Assembly: GCF_000092405.1 (NCBI RefSeq)
Contig: NC_014220.1
Location: forward strand, 2,108,001 to 2,172,000
From: Syntrophothermus lipocalidus DSM 12680
Lineage (GTDB): Bacteria > Bacillota > Syntrophomonadia > Syntrophomonadales > Syntrophothermaceae
DNA length: 64,000 nt
Direction of reading: 5' to 3'
Positions 17,977-25,568 of this stretch are shown one piece after another (position 1 is the first letter of the stretch; each line of letters begins with the position of its first letter). The position numbers and the translations under genes are program-made. The notes under the pieces were generated by a model. That model had not been told where the DNA came from, made no database searches, and saw nothing but the letters and a program-made list of their open reading frames with translations.

Positions 17977-18768
17977 TTATTTGTCCTTGAATGCGGGTTC
18001 GCGTCGCTCTATAAACGCGGACATGCCTTCAGTGTGGTCGTCCGTACCAAAGCACTCAGCAAAACATTCGATCTCAAACTGCAGCGCCTTGTCCAAATCC
18101 ATACTAAAGCCATGATTAAAGGCAACCTTTGCTAACATCAAAACGGGCATGGACTTGCTGGCGATTTTAGCTGCTAGCCCCAAAGCTTCCGACATTAATG
18201 CTTCTGCTGGTACGACTTTGTTGACAAGACCTATCTCATAAGCTCGTTGCGCGTCAATTATCCCTCCGGAATACACGAGTTCTTTGGCTCTTCCCAGCCC
18301 GACTAACCGCGCCAACCTCTGCGTGCCACCACCACCAGGAATTATCCCTAGATTGATTTCCGGTTGACCGAACTTGGCATTCGAAGAAGCAATTCTTATA
18401 TCGCATGCCATGGCTACCTCGCAGCCCCCACCTAACGCAAAGCCATTAACGGCCGCGATAACTGGCTTGGGAAAAGTCTCAATTTTCCCTTGTGTTCGGT
18501 TAGCCAGCATGGCGAACTCTCTGGCCTCCAACACTGAACACTCTTTCATCTCGGTAATGTCTGAGCCGGCCGCAAAAGCCTTTTGTCCTTCGCCGGTTAG
18601 GACAACCACTCTAGCGCGAGGGTTGTCCCTCAGTTCGTCGAACACTTTGCCAAGTTCTGTGAAGACCTCGCGGTTAAGGGCATTCAGAGCATGCGGCCGA
18701 TTAATAGTTACGATTGCTATACCCTGGTCATCAATGCTACACTTAACAGACTTTTGCTTGTCCTCCAT
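17977..18768 (-). CDS. Enoyl-CoA hydratase (crotonase family)
   Basis: 263 residues. The oxyanion-hole motifs AAGSDI and GFALGGGCEVAMACDI are present, and the two catalytic acids are expected in the segment PEINLGIIPGGGGTQRL (Glu retained). It hydrates trans-2-enoyl-CoA to (S)-3-hydroxyacyl-CoA. Start ATG 18768 with AGGAGGTGA about 9 bases upstream; it overlaps the end of the MaoC-like gene by 26 bp. Its neighbours make it the second step of a beta-oxidation spiral. Confidence 0.95.
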   Translation of the reverse strand: MEDKQKSVKCSIDDQGIAIVTINRPHALNALNREVFTELGKVFDELRDNPRARVVVLTGEGQKAFAAGSDITEMKECSVLEAREFAMLANRTQGKIETFPKPVIAAVNGFALGGGCEVAMACDIRIASSNAKFGQPEINLGIIPGGGGTQRLARLVGLGRAKELVYSGGIIDAQRAYEIGLVNKVVPAEALMSEALGLAAKIASKSMPVLMLAKVAFNHGFSMDLDKALQFEIECFAECFGTDDHTEGMSAFIERREPAFKDK

Positions 18769-19183
18769 CTACACGACTCACCTCCTTTCTCGGCATCATT
18801 AGGGCTTCACCATCCATGACAATGACGCCATCCTGGTTTTGGCACCAAGTTCTCAAGCGAACTTTATTCCTTTGAGCATCCTTTTCTATCACCTCCACCA
18901 TCGCGGTGATAGTGTCTCCAACGTATACAGGTTTGGTAAACTTTATAGACTGTTGCACATAAATGGACCCCGGCCCCGGCAACTGGGTACCCAGGACATT
19001 GGAGATTAAACCTAACCCGAGAACGCCGTGGGCTATGGGTTTCCGAAATGGGGTCTCCGCGGCGAATTCACGGTTGACATGTACCGGGTTCATGTCACCC
19101 GTGATACCAGCAAAAAGGTAAACGTCAGTCTCACTCACTGTCTTGCTGAACGCAGCCTTTTCCCCAACCTGTATCTCGTCCAT
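18743..19183 (-). CDS. MaoC-like (R)-specific enoyl-CoA hydratase
   Basis: 146 residues from ATG 19183 (MDEIQVGEKAAFSKTV). Single hotdog domain with the hydratase motif: the catalytic Asp and His lie in FAGITGDMNPVHVN, followed by PIAHGVLGLGLISNVLGTQLPGPG. It hydrates enoyl-CoA to the R-hydroxy isomer, or removes water. A TTG further upstream (19231) is unlikely, as the predicted transcription start is only about 9 bases before it. It is the first gene behind a perfect sigma-54 promoter and heads the catabolic operon. Together with the S-specific crotonase it may epimerise hydroxyacyl-CoA. Confidence 0.9.
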   Translation of the reverse strand: MDEIQVGEKAAFSKTVSETDVYLFAGITGDMNPVHVNREFAAETPFRKPIAHGVLGLGLISNVLGTQLPGPGSIYVQQSIKFTKPVYVGDTITAMVEVIEKDAQRNKVRLRTWCQNQDGVIVMDGEALMMPRKEVSRVDGGQAKVC

Positions 19184-19249
19184 CGTTTTGCCGCCCAACC
19201 CTCTCGGCCCCCTTTCTGATGTTATAAACAAATCGTCGCTTTTGGTTTG

Positions 19250-19265
19250 TGCAAGAAGCGTGCCA
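19250..19265 (-). promoter_or_regulatory. Sigma-54 promoter of the maoC catabolic operon
   Basis: Minus strand TGGCACG-CTTC-TTGCA, a perfect -24/-12 match with 10 bp between GG and GC. Predicted start near 19240, 57 bp before the MaoC-like start codon. Confidence 0.88.
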
Positions 19266-19584
19266 ATCGTTACTTATGTTTAACACCAAACCGCATACTG
19301 TGTATCGTCTCCGCGCGCAAAAGTCTAATCTTATGAATGTGTTTCTTTCTGATACATAGTGATTGTGTCAACATGTTTCATCTGTCCGCCATGTTAATGA
19401 GCCGCATTTTACCCAAATAGCTACTGTATATAGCAACGTTTTGGAACCCTGTGCGCGCATACTCTTTTCCGCAAGTACCTGTCCAATTGTCAAGGTGACT
19501 ATATCTAATGCAAGGTCCTTGCCAGTCCCATCCCGCGCGTCAAGGTACGTACTTTACGGGGCTGTCAATACTTGGCGGATAGAG

Positions 19585-19601
19585 ATGTCTCAAAGCGACA
19601 C
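19585..19601. promoter_or_regulatory. Activator-site-like dyad ATGTC-N7-GACAC
   Basis: TGTC-N7-GACA symmetry as in the other sites, but about 350 bp upstream of the maoC promoter. Enhancer-type sites can work at that distance. A weaker half-conserved site at 19365-19381 is at the usual -133. Confidence 0.4.
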
Positions 19602-19682
19602 AGTCGGGCATTGTCAACTATGGCCCGTAATGCCACAAAGCGGGCGATTCCTTGCTAAACTCAGAAAAAGAATTGGTTAAAT

Positions 19683-19713
19683 AAAAAAGCCGTCTTCGTT
19701 CCTCGAAGACGGC
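19683..19713 (-). terminator. Rho-independent terminator of uspA
   Basis: Minus strand GCCGTCTTCG, 5-base loop, CGAAGACGGC, then TTTTTTATTT. Perfect 10-bp stem 28 bp past the uspA stop. Confidence 0.92.
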
Positions 19714-19740
19714 ATCTCGATCCACCTGAAAACAAATCTG

Positions 19741-20190
19741 TTAATGTACGATAAGTACGGGACAAGAAGCTAATTGCAGAACCCGGTTGCTGACACTTCC
19801 TAGTAATAACCCACCTAGACCTCCCACACCGCGTCTACCCATAACGATCAATTCGTAATTGCCCTTCTCTGCCGTATCACAGATCACCTGAGCGGGATCC
19901 CCCATCCCAACCTCAATAGTAGTCTGTACGTCTTCCGATTCTACCTCTTTACGGGCCTTGTCAAGGATAAGTTGCCCAACTTTGCTCCACTCATCTATCA
20001 AATAATCGGGAATCTCAGGCGGCAACATAGACCCCGTAAAGTCAACACCTGAGTAATCGAAAGCAGGTGGGCGGACAACATGTAGCAAATGTATCTCACC
20101 GCCGTTCTTACTCGCGATATCGATCGCAGCGCGTGCCGCCTTAACTGATTGTTCCGAGCCATCAATGGCTACCAATATCTTTTTGAACAT
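19741..20190 (-). CDS. Universal stress protein, UspA family
   Basis: 149 residues from ATG 20190 (MFKKILVAIDGSEQS), chosen because GGAGGGG lies about 10 bases upstream; an earlier ATG at 20229 adds 13 atypical residues. A single Usp domain with the ATP-binding signature GMGDPAQVICDTAEKG followed by GRRGVGGLGGLLLGSVSNRVL, close to the G-2x-G-9x-G-S/T pattern of nucleotide-binding Usp proteins, and C-terminal CPVLIVH. It is a cytosolic stress or energy-state protein. It has its own probable sigma-54 promoter and activator dyad, so it appears to be co-induced with the catabolic genes next door. Confidence 0.93.
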   Translation of the reverse strand: MFKKILVAIDGSEQSVKAARAAIDIASKNGGEIHLLHVVRPPAFDYSGVDFTGSMLPPEIPDYLIDEWSKVGQLILDKARKEVESEDVQTTIEVGMGDPAQVICDTAEKGNYELIVMGRRGVGGLGGLLLGSVSNRVLQLASCPVLIVH

Positions 20191-20424
20191 AGACAATCGC
20201 CCCTCCTTTAGTTTCGGAATATTTTTCATTGCCAGCTAAATCACGCTATATACACACCCCCTTCTATTTCACAATATTACCCGTCAGTATCTACCGCACG
20301 GATACGATCGACCTCTACTCCGGGAGGAAAAGCTGACCTAGCCAGGAAAACCCGGTATAACGTAGCGTTTGTAATTTATGCAGACACTCTTCTTAGAAAT
20401 AGTCCTGGCTTATACAGTCCTGCA

Positions 20425-20440
20425 TGCAATTCTCTTGCCA
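20425..20440 (-). promoter_or_regulatory. Sigma-54 promoter for uspA
   Basis: Minus strand TGGCAAG-AGAA-TTGCA, one mismatch to consensus and correct 10-bp GG-GC spacing. The predicted start near 20415 gives a leader of about 225 nt. The best dyad of the set lies 98 bp further up. Confidence 0.72.
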
Positions 20441-20537
20441 TACGTCGGTCTTTCTCTTAACCTCTGTTCGAAACACCATTTTAAAAGTATGCAAACCCGC
20501 CTGCGTCCCACAACAGTACACCTAATATCGTCTATTT

Positions 20538-20556
20538 GTGTCCTAGCACGGGACAC
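20538..20556. promoter_or_regulatory. Putative sigma-54 activator site (GTGTCC-N7-GGACAC)
   Basis: A perfect 6+6 dyad with a 7-base spacer, centred about 132 bp upstream of the predicted uspA transcription start, in the gap between the chemotaxis-type gene and uspA. Confidence 0.75.
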
Positions 20557-20592
20557 TCCATTAACAACGCGGCACGCATGCGTGCAAGTATT

Positions 20593-21426
20593 TTATAGCC
20601 GTTTGGCAATATCTAGTAACCCATTGGTGGTTGCTTCAATCTCCTGGAGGGATGAGGACAGCTCTTCGGTGGAAGCCGCCTGGCGAGCAGTAGAATCACC
20701 GGCTTTAATAGCCGCGGTAATCATATCTTTTACCTGTTCCTCAACATTAACCAGGGTATGATTAATGTCTTGGGTGAGATGCCTGACGCCGTCCGCCAGC
20801 TTTCGTATTTCCTCTGCGACAACGCCAAATCCCCGTCCCTGTTCTCCGGCGCGAGCAGCCTCTATAAGCGCATTAATTCCAAGAAGTTTCGTCTCTTGCG
20901 AGATTTCTCCAACGCGCTTTAATAATGTCTTGATCTCATTGACCGCGTCACTTACCCGGTTAGCTAGATTCGAAATGTTCTGAGATTGCACCGCGACCTC
21001 TTCAGCGCCTGAAGCCACCTCCTGTGAGGCGAGGTTTAACTGCTCGATAGAGGCATACAGCGTCTCGGAAATATTGACTATGGCTACCTGGTTCTTGAGG
21101 CTCCGGGACTGTCCAAGTACACCTACAGGCTCGTACGGGTTGTCCGGGTCGAACAAGGGTACCGCAATTACATTTGCCTCAACCCCATAAACCTCACGTG
21201 GAACAAATCTGCTCACCGCTCTCTTGCTTCGCAAGGCCTCGAGTGCCGCTCCGCCTTCCTGAAGAGGATCCCCAACTCCGAAGAATTCTCCAGGTGAATC
21301 TTCCCCCTTGACCATTCCGACAAATTTTTCGGTATTGGTAACCCATATGCAGATGCCTGTTGTACAAAAAGGCCTGAGTTGTTCAAGCTTATTGCAAAAG
21401 TCTTCCACTATTGAGGTCACTGGCAT
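20593..21426 (-). CDS. Soluble methyl-accepting chemotaxis-type protein
   Basis: 277 residues from ATG 21426, which has AAGGAGGG 6 bases upstream. The N-terminal 110 residues form a small sensory domain without membrane helices ([35 protein letters not shown]). The rest is a shortened MCP signalling coiled coil with the conserved hairpin tip [23 protein letters not shown] and [15 protein letters not shown]. There is no membrane anchor, so it senses something in the cytosol and signals to a CheA or acts locally. It lies downstream of the AAA+ ATPase gene in an operon with a sigma-54 promoter. The N-terminal domain resembles those of many short clostridial MCPs of unknown ligand. Confidence 0.88.
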   Translation of the reverse strand: MPVTSIVEDFCNKLEQLRPFCTTGICIWVTNTEKFVGMVKGEDSPGEFFGVGDPLQEGGAALEALRSKRAVSRFVPREVYGVEANVIAVPLFDPDNPYEPVGVLGQSRSLKNQVAIVNISETLYASIEQLNLASQEVASGAEEVAVQSQNISNLANRVSDAVNEIKTLLKRVGEISQETKLLGINALIEAARAGEQGRGFGVVAEEIRKLADGVRHLTQDINHTLVNVEEQVKDMITAAIKAGDSTARQAASTEELSSSLQEIEATTNGLLDIAKRL

Positions 21427-21478
21427 TTCACCCTCCTTCAAACTCGTTCCCATGTTCTTGCTCTTAACAGACGCGAGG

Positions 21479-22588
21479 TTATCCTGCCGACCCAGCCTCC
21501 CCCGTCTCCTGCTTTCTTCCGAGCAGGTTCAGTATTCTTTTTCTTGGAGATTCGTAGGTCAGGCTATTAGTGACCTTAAGAAAAGTATCACCATCTACCC
21601 GGTGCTTGAGCGCCAGCGGAACCATGTCGATCACATCACTGATGGTAACCTGCTTCCGTTTGTGCAGTACACTGTACAGAATGGCCCCTTGCTGGATAGC
21701 TTCGACAGCCCGCAGGCTCTCCAGGTTGTGCTTGACATACATCCGGGCGATAAAGTCGCGGAGATAGTCCGGCATCTCCGCCACCTCGTACATCCTGGCC
21801 ATCTCAACTATCTTCTTACGGTACTCGGCGTTAGCCGAGTTTACTTCTTCGGCATCCACTCCCGTCTTGGTCTTCCGGGTACTCAACAGCATTTGCGCGA
21901 CTACTTCCACCGACCCCGCTCTTCCCATGTAGTAGACCATGTCAAATCGGTCCGATAGCTGCCTCCGCACCTCTTCCAGGGGCCCCGGTTCCTCGTCAGG
22001 GTTGGAAGCCGCCCACACCGATACCGTGATGGGAATTTCTACTACTGGGAGGCCCGCTTCCTCGATCTGTAGCCTGCCCGGCTTGTTACCCATTACGTCC
22101 AGCAGGATATCGGTTATCTCCGGTGAAGTGTCAGCTAACCGGTTTATCTCGTCAATGAAAAGTATCCCTCTGTGCGCCTGCGGTATGATGCCGGGCAAAA
22201 GAGCCGCCTGCGGTTTGACCTGGTCGGTTATCTTCGCCAAGTCGATACTCCCCGCTACCGTCCCCACTTTGGCGGAATGCGATATCTCCAAAAAAGGCAT
22301 TGGTATTTCCTCTATCCCAAGAGACTGTATCTCTTCCGTTCCCAGGTGCCTGTGTACTGGACAGTGCGGATTCTCCGGGTCACAGTTATATATACAGTCC
22401 TTAATCCTTCTAATCTTCGGTAATATGTCCCGGGCCGCCCGCATTATCGTGGTTTTCCCTGCTCCCCGCACTCCTTCGGCATGCAGGTGAAAAGCTTCCC
22501 CGCAGTAGGTAGATATGATAGACATCTCAACCAGGTCAAATAGCATCCGGTTCCCTTCGTGCCTGGCAAGTTTAAAATACGATTTCAT
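21479..22588 (-). CDS. AAA+ ATPase, magnesium-chelatase ChlI/MoxR-like
   Basis: 369 residues. Walker A is [11 protein letters not shown] (about 41-51), Walker [14 protein letters not shown], sensor 1 [12 protein letters not shown] and the arginine region [11 protein letters not shown]. The C-terminal helical lid includes [21 protein letters not shown]. This pattern fits the ChlI/MoxR clade of chelatase-like remodelling ATPases. A cysteine-bearing insert after Walker A ([15 protein letters not shown]) could hold a metal. Such ATPases usually work with a VWA-domain partner, but none is visible nearby. It sits between the small membrane protein and the chemotaxis-type gene under a sigma-54 promoter. 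Its target is unknown. Confidence 0.85.
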   Translation of the reverse strand: MKSYFKLARHEGNRMLFDLVEMSIISTYCGEAFHLHAEGVRGAGKTTIMRAARDILPKIRRIKDCIYNCDPENPHCPVHRHLGTEEIQSLGIEEIPMPFLEISHSAKVGTVAGSIDLAKITDQVKPQAALLPGIIPQAHRGILFIDEINRLADTSPEITDILLDVMGNKPGRLQIEEAGLPVVEIPITVSVWAASNPDEEPGPLEEVRRQLSDRFDMVYYMGRAGSVEVVAQMLLSTRKTKTGVDAEEVNSANAEYRKKIVEMARMYEVAEMPDYLRDFIARMYVKHNLESLRAVEAIQQGAILYSVLHKRKQVTISDVIDMVPLALKHRVDGDTFLKVTNSLTYESPRKRILNLLGRKQETGEAGSAG

Positions 22589-22623
22589 AACATCACTCCG
22601 TTCCTATCAACCTGGTGCCCCAT

Positions 22624-22854
22624 TTATAGATACGGGACTATTATGTATATAAGCGCTACAACGAGAGCACCCAACAACAGGTAGATGCTCAGTCGAAGGA
22701 TATCCACTGAATATCTCAGTATTCCGTCAAGGTCGTGTATGGTTACCTCTCTCTCCTCTTGCCCATCGTCACCAATCTCCCAGTCATCGTGCACAATCTC
22801 TTCAGATGTAATCTTCTTTACCGCCGTCCCGTCCCAAATTTTCCAGTCCTTCAT
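22624..22854 (-). CDS. Small protein with C-terminal membrane anchor, unknown function
   Basis: 76 residues from ATG 22854, which has GGAGGTG 6 bases upstream; an earlier ATG-like start at 22878 is less likely. The first 45 residues are acidic and soluble (EEIVHDDWEIGDDGQEERE). One hydrophobic helix follows near the C-terminus (IYLLLGALVVALIYIIVPYL), so it is a tail-anchored type membrane protein. I recognise no family. It is the first gene after a perfect sigma-54 promoter with an activator dyad and is followed by the AAA+ ATPase gene, so the two may work together at the membrane. Confidence 0.75.
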   Translation of the reverse strand: MKDWKIWDGTAVKKITSEEIVHDDWEIGDDGQEEREVTIHDLDGILRYSVDILRLSIYLLLGALVVALIYIIVPYL

Positions 22855-22933
22855 ACGTGCCACCTCCTCTGCTGGCATTCGGCCATGTACGCTGCAATTT
22901 TGTGCGTTCAGCGATCACTTCTTCCAACGGTTA

Positions 22934-22949
22934 AGCAATATACGTGCCA
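22934..22949 (-). promoter_or_regulatory. Sigma-54 promoter of the membrane protein/AAA+/chemotaxis operon
   Basis: Minus strand TGGCACG-TATA-TTGCT, a perfect consensus match. Predicted start near 22924, about 70 bp before the first start codon. Confidence 0.88.
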
Positions 22950-23040
22950 ATGGTCACCCGAAGAACTGGCAAAGAAAGTCTAAACTTAGCGTATTTCACT
23001 TTTGGCTACTAATACTTCATGCCCATTTGTCGGAACGCGT

Positions 23041-23057
23041 GTGTCACACGTGGACAC
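23041..23057. promoter_or_regulatory. Putative sigma-54 activator site (GTGTC-N7-GACAC)
   Basis: Perfect dyad centred near 23049, about 125 bp upstream of the minus-strand start at 22924 and about 160 bp upstream of the plus-strand start near 23209. Confidence 0.72.
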
Positions 23058-23073
23058 TTGTACTAGAGTCTCT

Positions 23074-23092
23074 CTGTCCCATTTCAGGCCAT
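23074..23092. promoter_or_regulatory. Second activator-site dyad (CTGTCC-N7-GGCCAT)
   Basis: Nine of twelve positions match GTGTCC-N7-GGACAC. Its centre (23083) lies about 126 bp upstream of the predicted plus-strand start, the same distance as seen for the minus-strand units, so each divergent promoter appears to have its own site. Confidence 0.5.
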
Positions 23093-23182
23093 ATTGTTTC
23101 TGCAAGCTGGTGGGCATACTGGACCGTCTCGAAGATAGCGCATGTACATTCCTATCTCGAAACGTGCCATAACAGGGGAGTT

Positions 23183-23198
23183 TGGCACGATTTTTGCT
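23183..23198 (+). promoter_or_regulatory. Sigma-54 promoter reading towards the orphan HTH gene
   Basis: Plus strand TGGCACG-ATTT-TTGCT, a perfect -24/-12 match. The predicted start near 23209 is about 148 bp before the HTH gene; no other reading frame lies between. Confidence 0.8.
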
Positions 23199-23356
23199 GA
23201 AGATTACCCTATGTGTGGAATGTAAAGGGGGAATAGCTAACTTATTCGATCGGGTTTCTAGCAGACCCCTCGAAGTGCGCAGCGATTCGCCATAATCAAC
23301 AGGGCTTTAGCCCCCTTTTCCCACTATCCTGTCTTAGTCCCGGGAGGAACAGCAGC

Positions 23357-23650
23357 ATGACCGTAAAGCAAAAAGCGTACACCGCCAACCAAAAGGTGGA
23401 CCTCATACTCCAATTTTTGAGCTCAGGAAAAAGCCTTTCCGAGTTCTGTGCCCAACAGCAAATAAAGCAGGATGAATTCCGGACGTGGAAAAAGCAGTTT
23501 TTCCAAGCCGGGCGCGACTCCCTGCGCTACGGGATAAGCTTCAGCACTTACAGGAAGCGTATTCAGGAGTTGGAGGAAAAAATCGAGCGTTTGGAACTGG
23601 ACAATATAATCCTCCAGGCCACTATACGTTTTCTGAGAGAACGCGGCTAG
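23357..23650 (+). CDS. Transposase-like helix-turn-helix protein (orphan OrfA type)
   Basis: 97 residues. It resembles OrfA of IS3/IS66-type elements: a helix-turn-helix (SLSEFCAQQQIKQDEFRTWKKQF) written here as SLSEFCAQQQIKQDEF and RTWKKQF, then a leucine-zipper-like tail (IQELEEKIERLELDNIILQA). GGGAGGAAC lies before the ATG. No OrfB with a DDE domain follows and no terminal repeats were found, so it is either an IS remnant or a protein kept for another use. A perfect sigma-54 promoter upstream supports the second view, because IS elements do not normally carry one. It could be a DNA-binding regulator in this circuit; that is speculation. Confidence 0.75.
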   Translation: MTVKQKAYTANQKVDLILQFLSSGKSLSEFCAQQQIKQDEFRTWKKQFFQAGRDSLRYGISFSTYRKRIQELEEKIERLELDNIILQATIRFLRERG

Positions 23651-23699
23651 CAACGGTCCTGAGCAAGCCAAACTTGCCCTGGAAAATAGCAACACAAGT

Positions 23700-23804
23700 A
23701 GCGTGGTTCTCAATCCACAGCTTCACCATGATTTGCAACGTTTCATCGTAACGTCGCTCGCCAAGTTTTTCCAGTTCTACCCAATAGTCATCTTTAATCT
23801 TACG
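23700..23804 (-). pseudogene. Possible 3' remnant of a solute-binding protein gene
   Basis: An open minus-strand frame without a start reads DDYWVELEKLGERRYDETLQ, which is like the C-terminal end of family-1 extracellular solute-binding proteins. It is short, has no start and abuts the hairpin at 23805, so it can only be a scar. Weak call. Confidence 0.22.
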
Positions 23805-23833
23805 ACAATAGAGGGGTAGTACCCCTCTATTGT
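23805..23833. terminator. Perfect hairpin, possible bidirectional terminator
   Basis: ACAATAGAGGGGT and its exact complement flank a 3-base loop. It stands between convergent genes (the HTH gene on plus, the radical SAM remnant on minus). There is no long T-run on either side. Confidence 0.5.
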
Positions 23834-23869
23834 TCTTAATCTAAGTTACGGCTGTTAATATCCCGCCCT

Positions 23870-24760
23870 TTACAGGCAGCGTTCTGCCCACAGCAGCTCC
23901 GCTTGGTTTGCCCACTTGGACGCATACTCATCCAGACCGTTGGCTAGTTCCTCGACATCAACCGGCAGTACTTGTGTTGAACTCGCCTGGCTTTCTTTGA
24001 CACACTCCACCAAACTGCGTGGATTATCGATCAGAGGACAGGGACGAAGATGGTTGGAATTAAACGGTTGTCTCCGCTGATAGGCTAAGAAGAGGGGATT
24101 CCCGAGTGCCTCCCTTATATTCGTATTTCTGACGTTACAGCAGGAATAGTGTATAAAGGCGCACGGTTCCACATCCCCCGCTGCATTAATGTGAAAATAC
24201 CTCCGTCCACCGGCGATGCACCCGTTTACAGTCTCCCCATCGTTCCAAAAGTCAGCCAGGAAAATAGGCTTTGACTGCCGCAACTCCTTAATACGCTTGT
24301 ATGCGTACCCCCGCTGCTCCGGGGTTGCCATGAAATCCAGGTCTGAGTTGGCCCCCACTGGAACGTACGTAAAAAACCAGCCAAAACGGAATCCTTTGTC
24401 GATGAGCATATCGATGAAGCTGTCAGAGGTTACTTCTTCGACGTTATGGCGATGATAAGTGGTAGAAAAACCAAAAATTAGTCCATGCTCCTTCAAAATG
24501 TCGGCCGCTCGCATGATTTTGGAAAATGTTCCTTTTCCCCGCCGCAGGTCATTGGTCTTTTCAAACCCATCGATGCTGATGGCAAAGGTTAGATTCGCGA
24601 CGTCCACACATTCCCTGGCGAATTGTTCATCAATGAGAGTCCCGTTGGTAAATAGAAGGATTATTCAGTAGAATGAATTTTTGGTATCATTTCAATTAAC
24701 TTGCCGAACCCTCCAAAAAAATTCTACAACCGCTGATGGTCAGGGAGCGAAATACGTGAA
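23870..24760 (-). pseudogene. Broken radical SAM/SPASM protein gene
   Basis: The readable part (23870-24607, from GTG) gives 245 residues: TFAISIDGFEKTNDLRRGKG, a TIM-barrel half, then a SPASM-like Cys region (GCIAGGRRYFHI, DVEPCAFIHYSCC, RPCPLID). Upstream in the same frame is LLFTNGTLIDEQFAREC, ending at a TGA near 24669. In other frames come KLIEMIPKIHS and RSLTISG, which are the expected preceding motifs, so at least two frameshifts have occurred. The N-terminal CxxxCxxC that binds the catalytic cluster is absent. The piece lies just beyond the terminator of the AOR cluster. It is a decayed gene and its former substrate cannot be told. Confidence 0.8.
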
Positions 24761-24766
24761 GCACAG

Positions 24767-24796
24767 AAAAAAGGCCTGCACTTTTCGGTGCAAGCC
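24767..24796 (-). terminator. Rho-independent terminator of the AOR/Nuo-like operon
   Basis: Minus strand GGCTTGCAC, CGAAAA loop, GTGCAGGCC, then TTTTTT, 17 bp past the stop of the last gene. Confidence 0.9.
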
Positions 24797-24812
24797 GCTA
24801 TTACAAGCGTCC

Positions 24813-25556
24813 TCATTGCCGACTGTACTCTTTCAAGTGCCCGGCTGCCTCGCGCCGGCGGCAGGTCTCACACAGTTCGTAGTTGGGTGTCTTCCACCCC
24901 AATTTGCCTTTAAGATAATCTGACTGCTCCTTCGTTCCCACTACTCTCCCGCATTCCTTACACCGCACCAGCTCAAAATCCCGGTGCCAGATAGTGCGGG
25001 TGTCCAACGTTTCCCGAACCTCGATGGCTCCTGTAGGGCAAACCTGGGCACAGGCCGCACAGCCGATGCAGTCGGCTGAAGCCTCGTCGTAAGGAGTCCC
25101 GATGCGCTTGCTGGTACCACGAAACACGGCGGATATGGCGCTAGCCCCCATTTTCTCGCAGGCTTTGACGCACAGCCGGCACAGAATGCAGCGTTCTCCC
25201 TCATTAGGCTCGAGCAAGTTGGCCTCGCACCCGTACTCAACATACATTTTCTGCATGATTTCGCTGGCGGGAGCCTCTTTATAGAGGAGCATGACGATAT
25301 TCTGCCTGATCTTTTCCACAACCGGGGTCCTGGTCTTGACCTCTACTTCCTCGTTGATGGGATAGGTACAGGACGCAACCAGTTTCACCTCGGCTCCTTT
25401 TCTTACTTCGACCAAGCACATCCGGCAGTGCCCCTGACCTCCGAAAGCTTCATGGTAGCAAAGGGTCGGGATGTTGATCCCTGCTCTTCGGGCAGCGTTT
25501 AGCAGTATCTCTCCTGGCTGGACTTCGAGTTCTATGCCGTCAATCTTAACCCTCAT
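24813..25556 (-). CDS. NuoG/HoxU-like iron-sulfur subunit
   Basis: 247 residues. An N-terminal [2Fe-2S] ferredoxin domain has CYHEAFGGQGHCRMCLVEV and a later Cys. Next is a pair of [4Fe-4S] motifs, CILCRLCVKACEKMGA and CIGCAACAQVCPTGA. The C-terminus carries two more CxxC pairs (CKECGRV, CETCRRR), possibly a zinc or extra cluster site. There is no molybdopterin or hydrogenase domain, so it is the electron-entry piece only, like the shortened NuoG of bifurcating hydrogenases and formate dehydrogenases. It is last in the operon with NuoF-like, NuoE-like, MoaD, AOR and ferredoxin genes, so it should wire the AOR to NAD and ferredoxin. Confidence 0.9.
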   Translation of the reverse strand: MRVKIDGIELEVQPGEILLNAARRAGINIPTLCYHEAFGGQGHCRMCLVEVRKGAEVKLVASCTYPINEEVEVKTRTPVVEKIRQNIVMLLYKEAPASEIMQKMYVEYGCEANLLEPNEGERCILCRLCVKACEKMGASAISAVFRGTSKRIGTPYDEASADCIGCAACAQVCPTGAIEVRETLDTRTIWHRDFELVRCKECGRVVGTKEQSDYLKGKLGWKTPNYELCETCRRREAAGHLKEYSRQ

Positions 25557-25568
25557 ATCCCTACCCCC

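Larger units (their letters stand above)
19184..19740. other. Regulatory region upstream of the catabolic operon
   Basis: Holds the maoC sigma-54 promoter (19250-19265), a degenerate activator dyad GTGTC-N7-TTCAT (19365-19381), a second dyad ATGTC-N7-GACAC (19585-19601) and the uspA terminator. No gene is supported. Confidence 0.55.
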
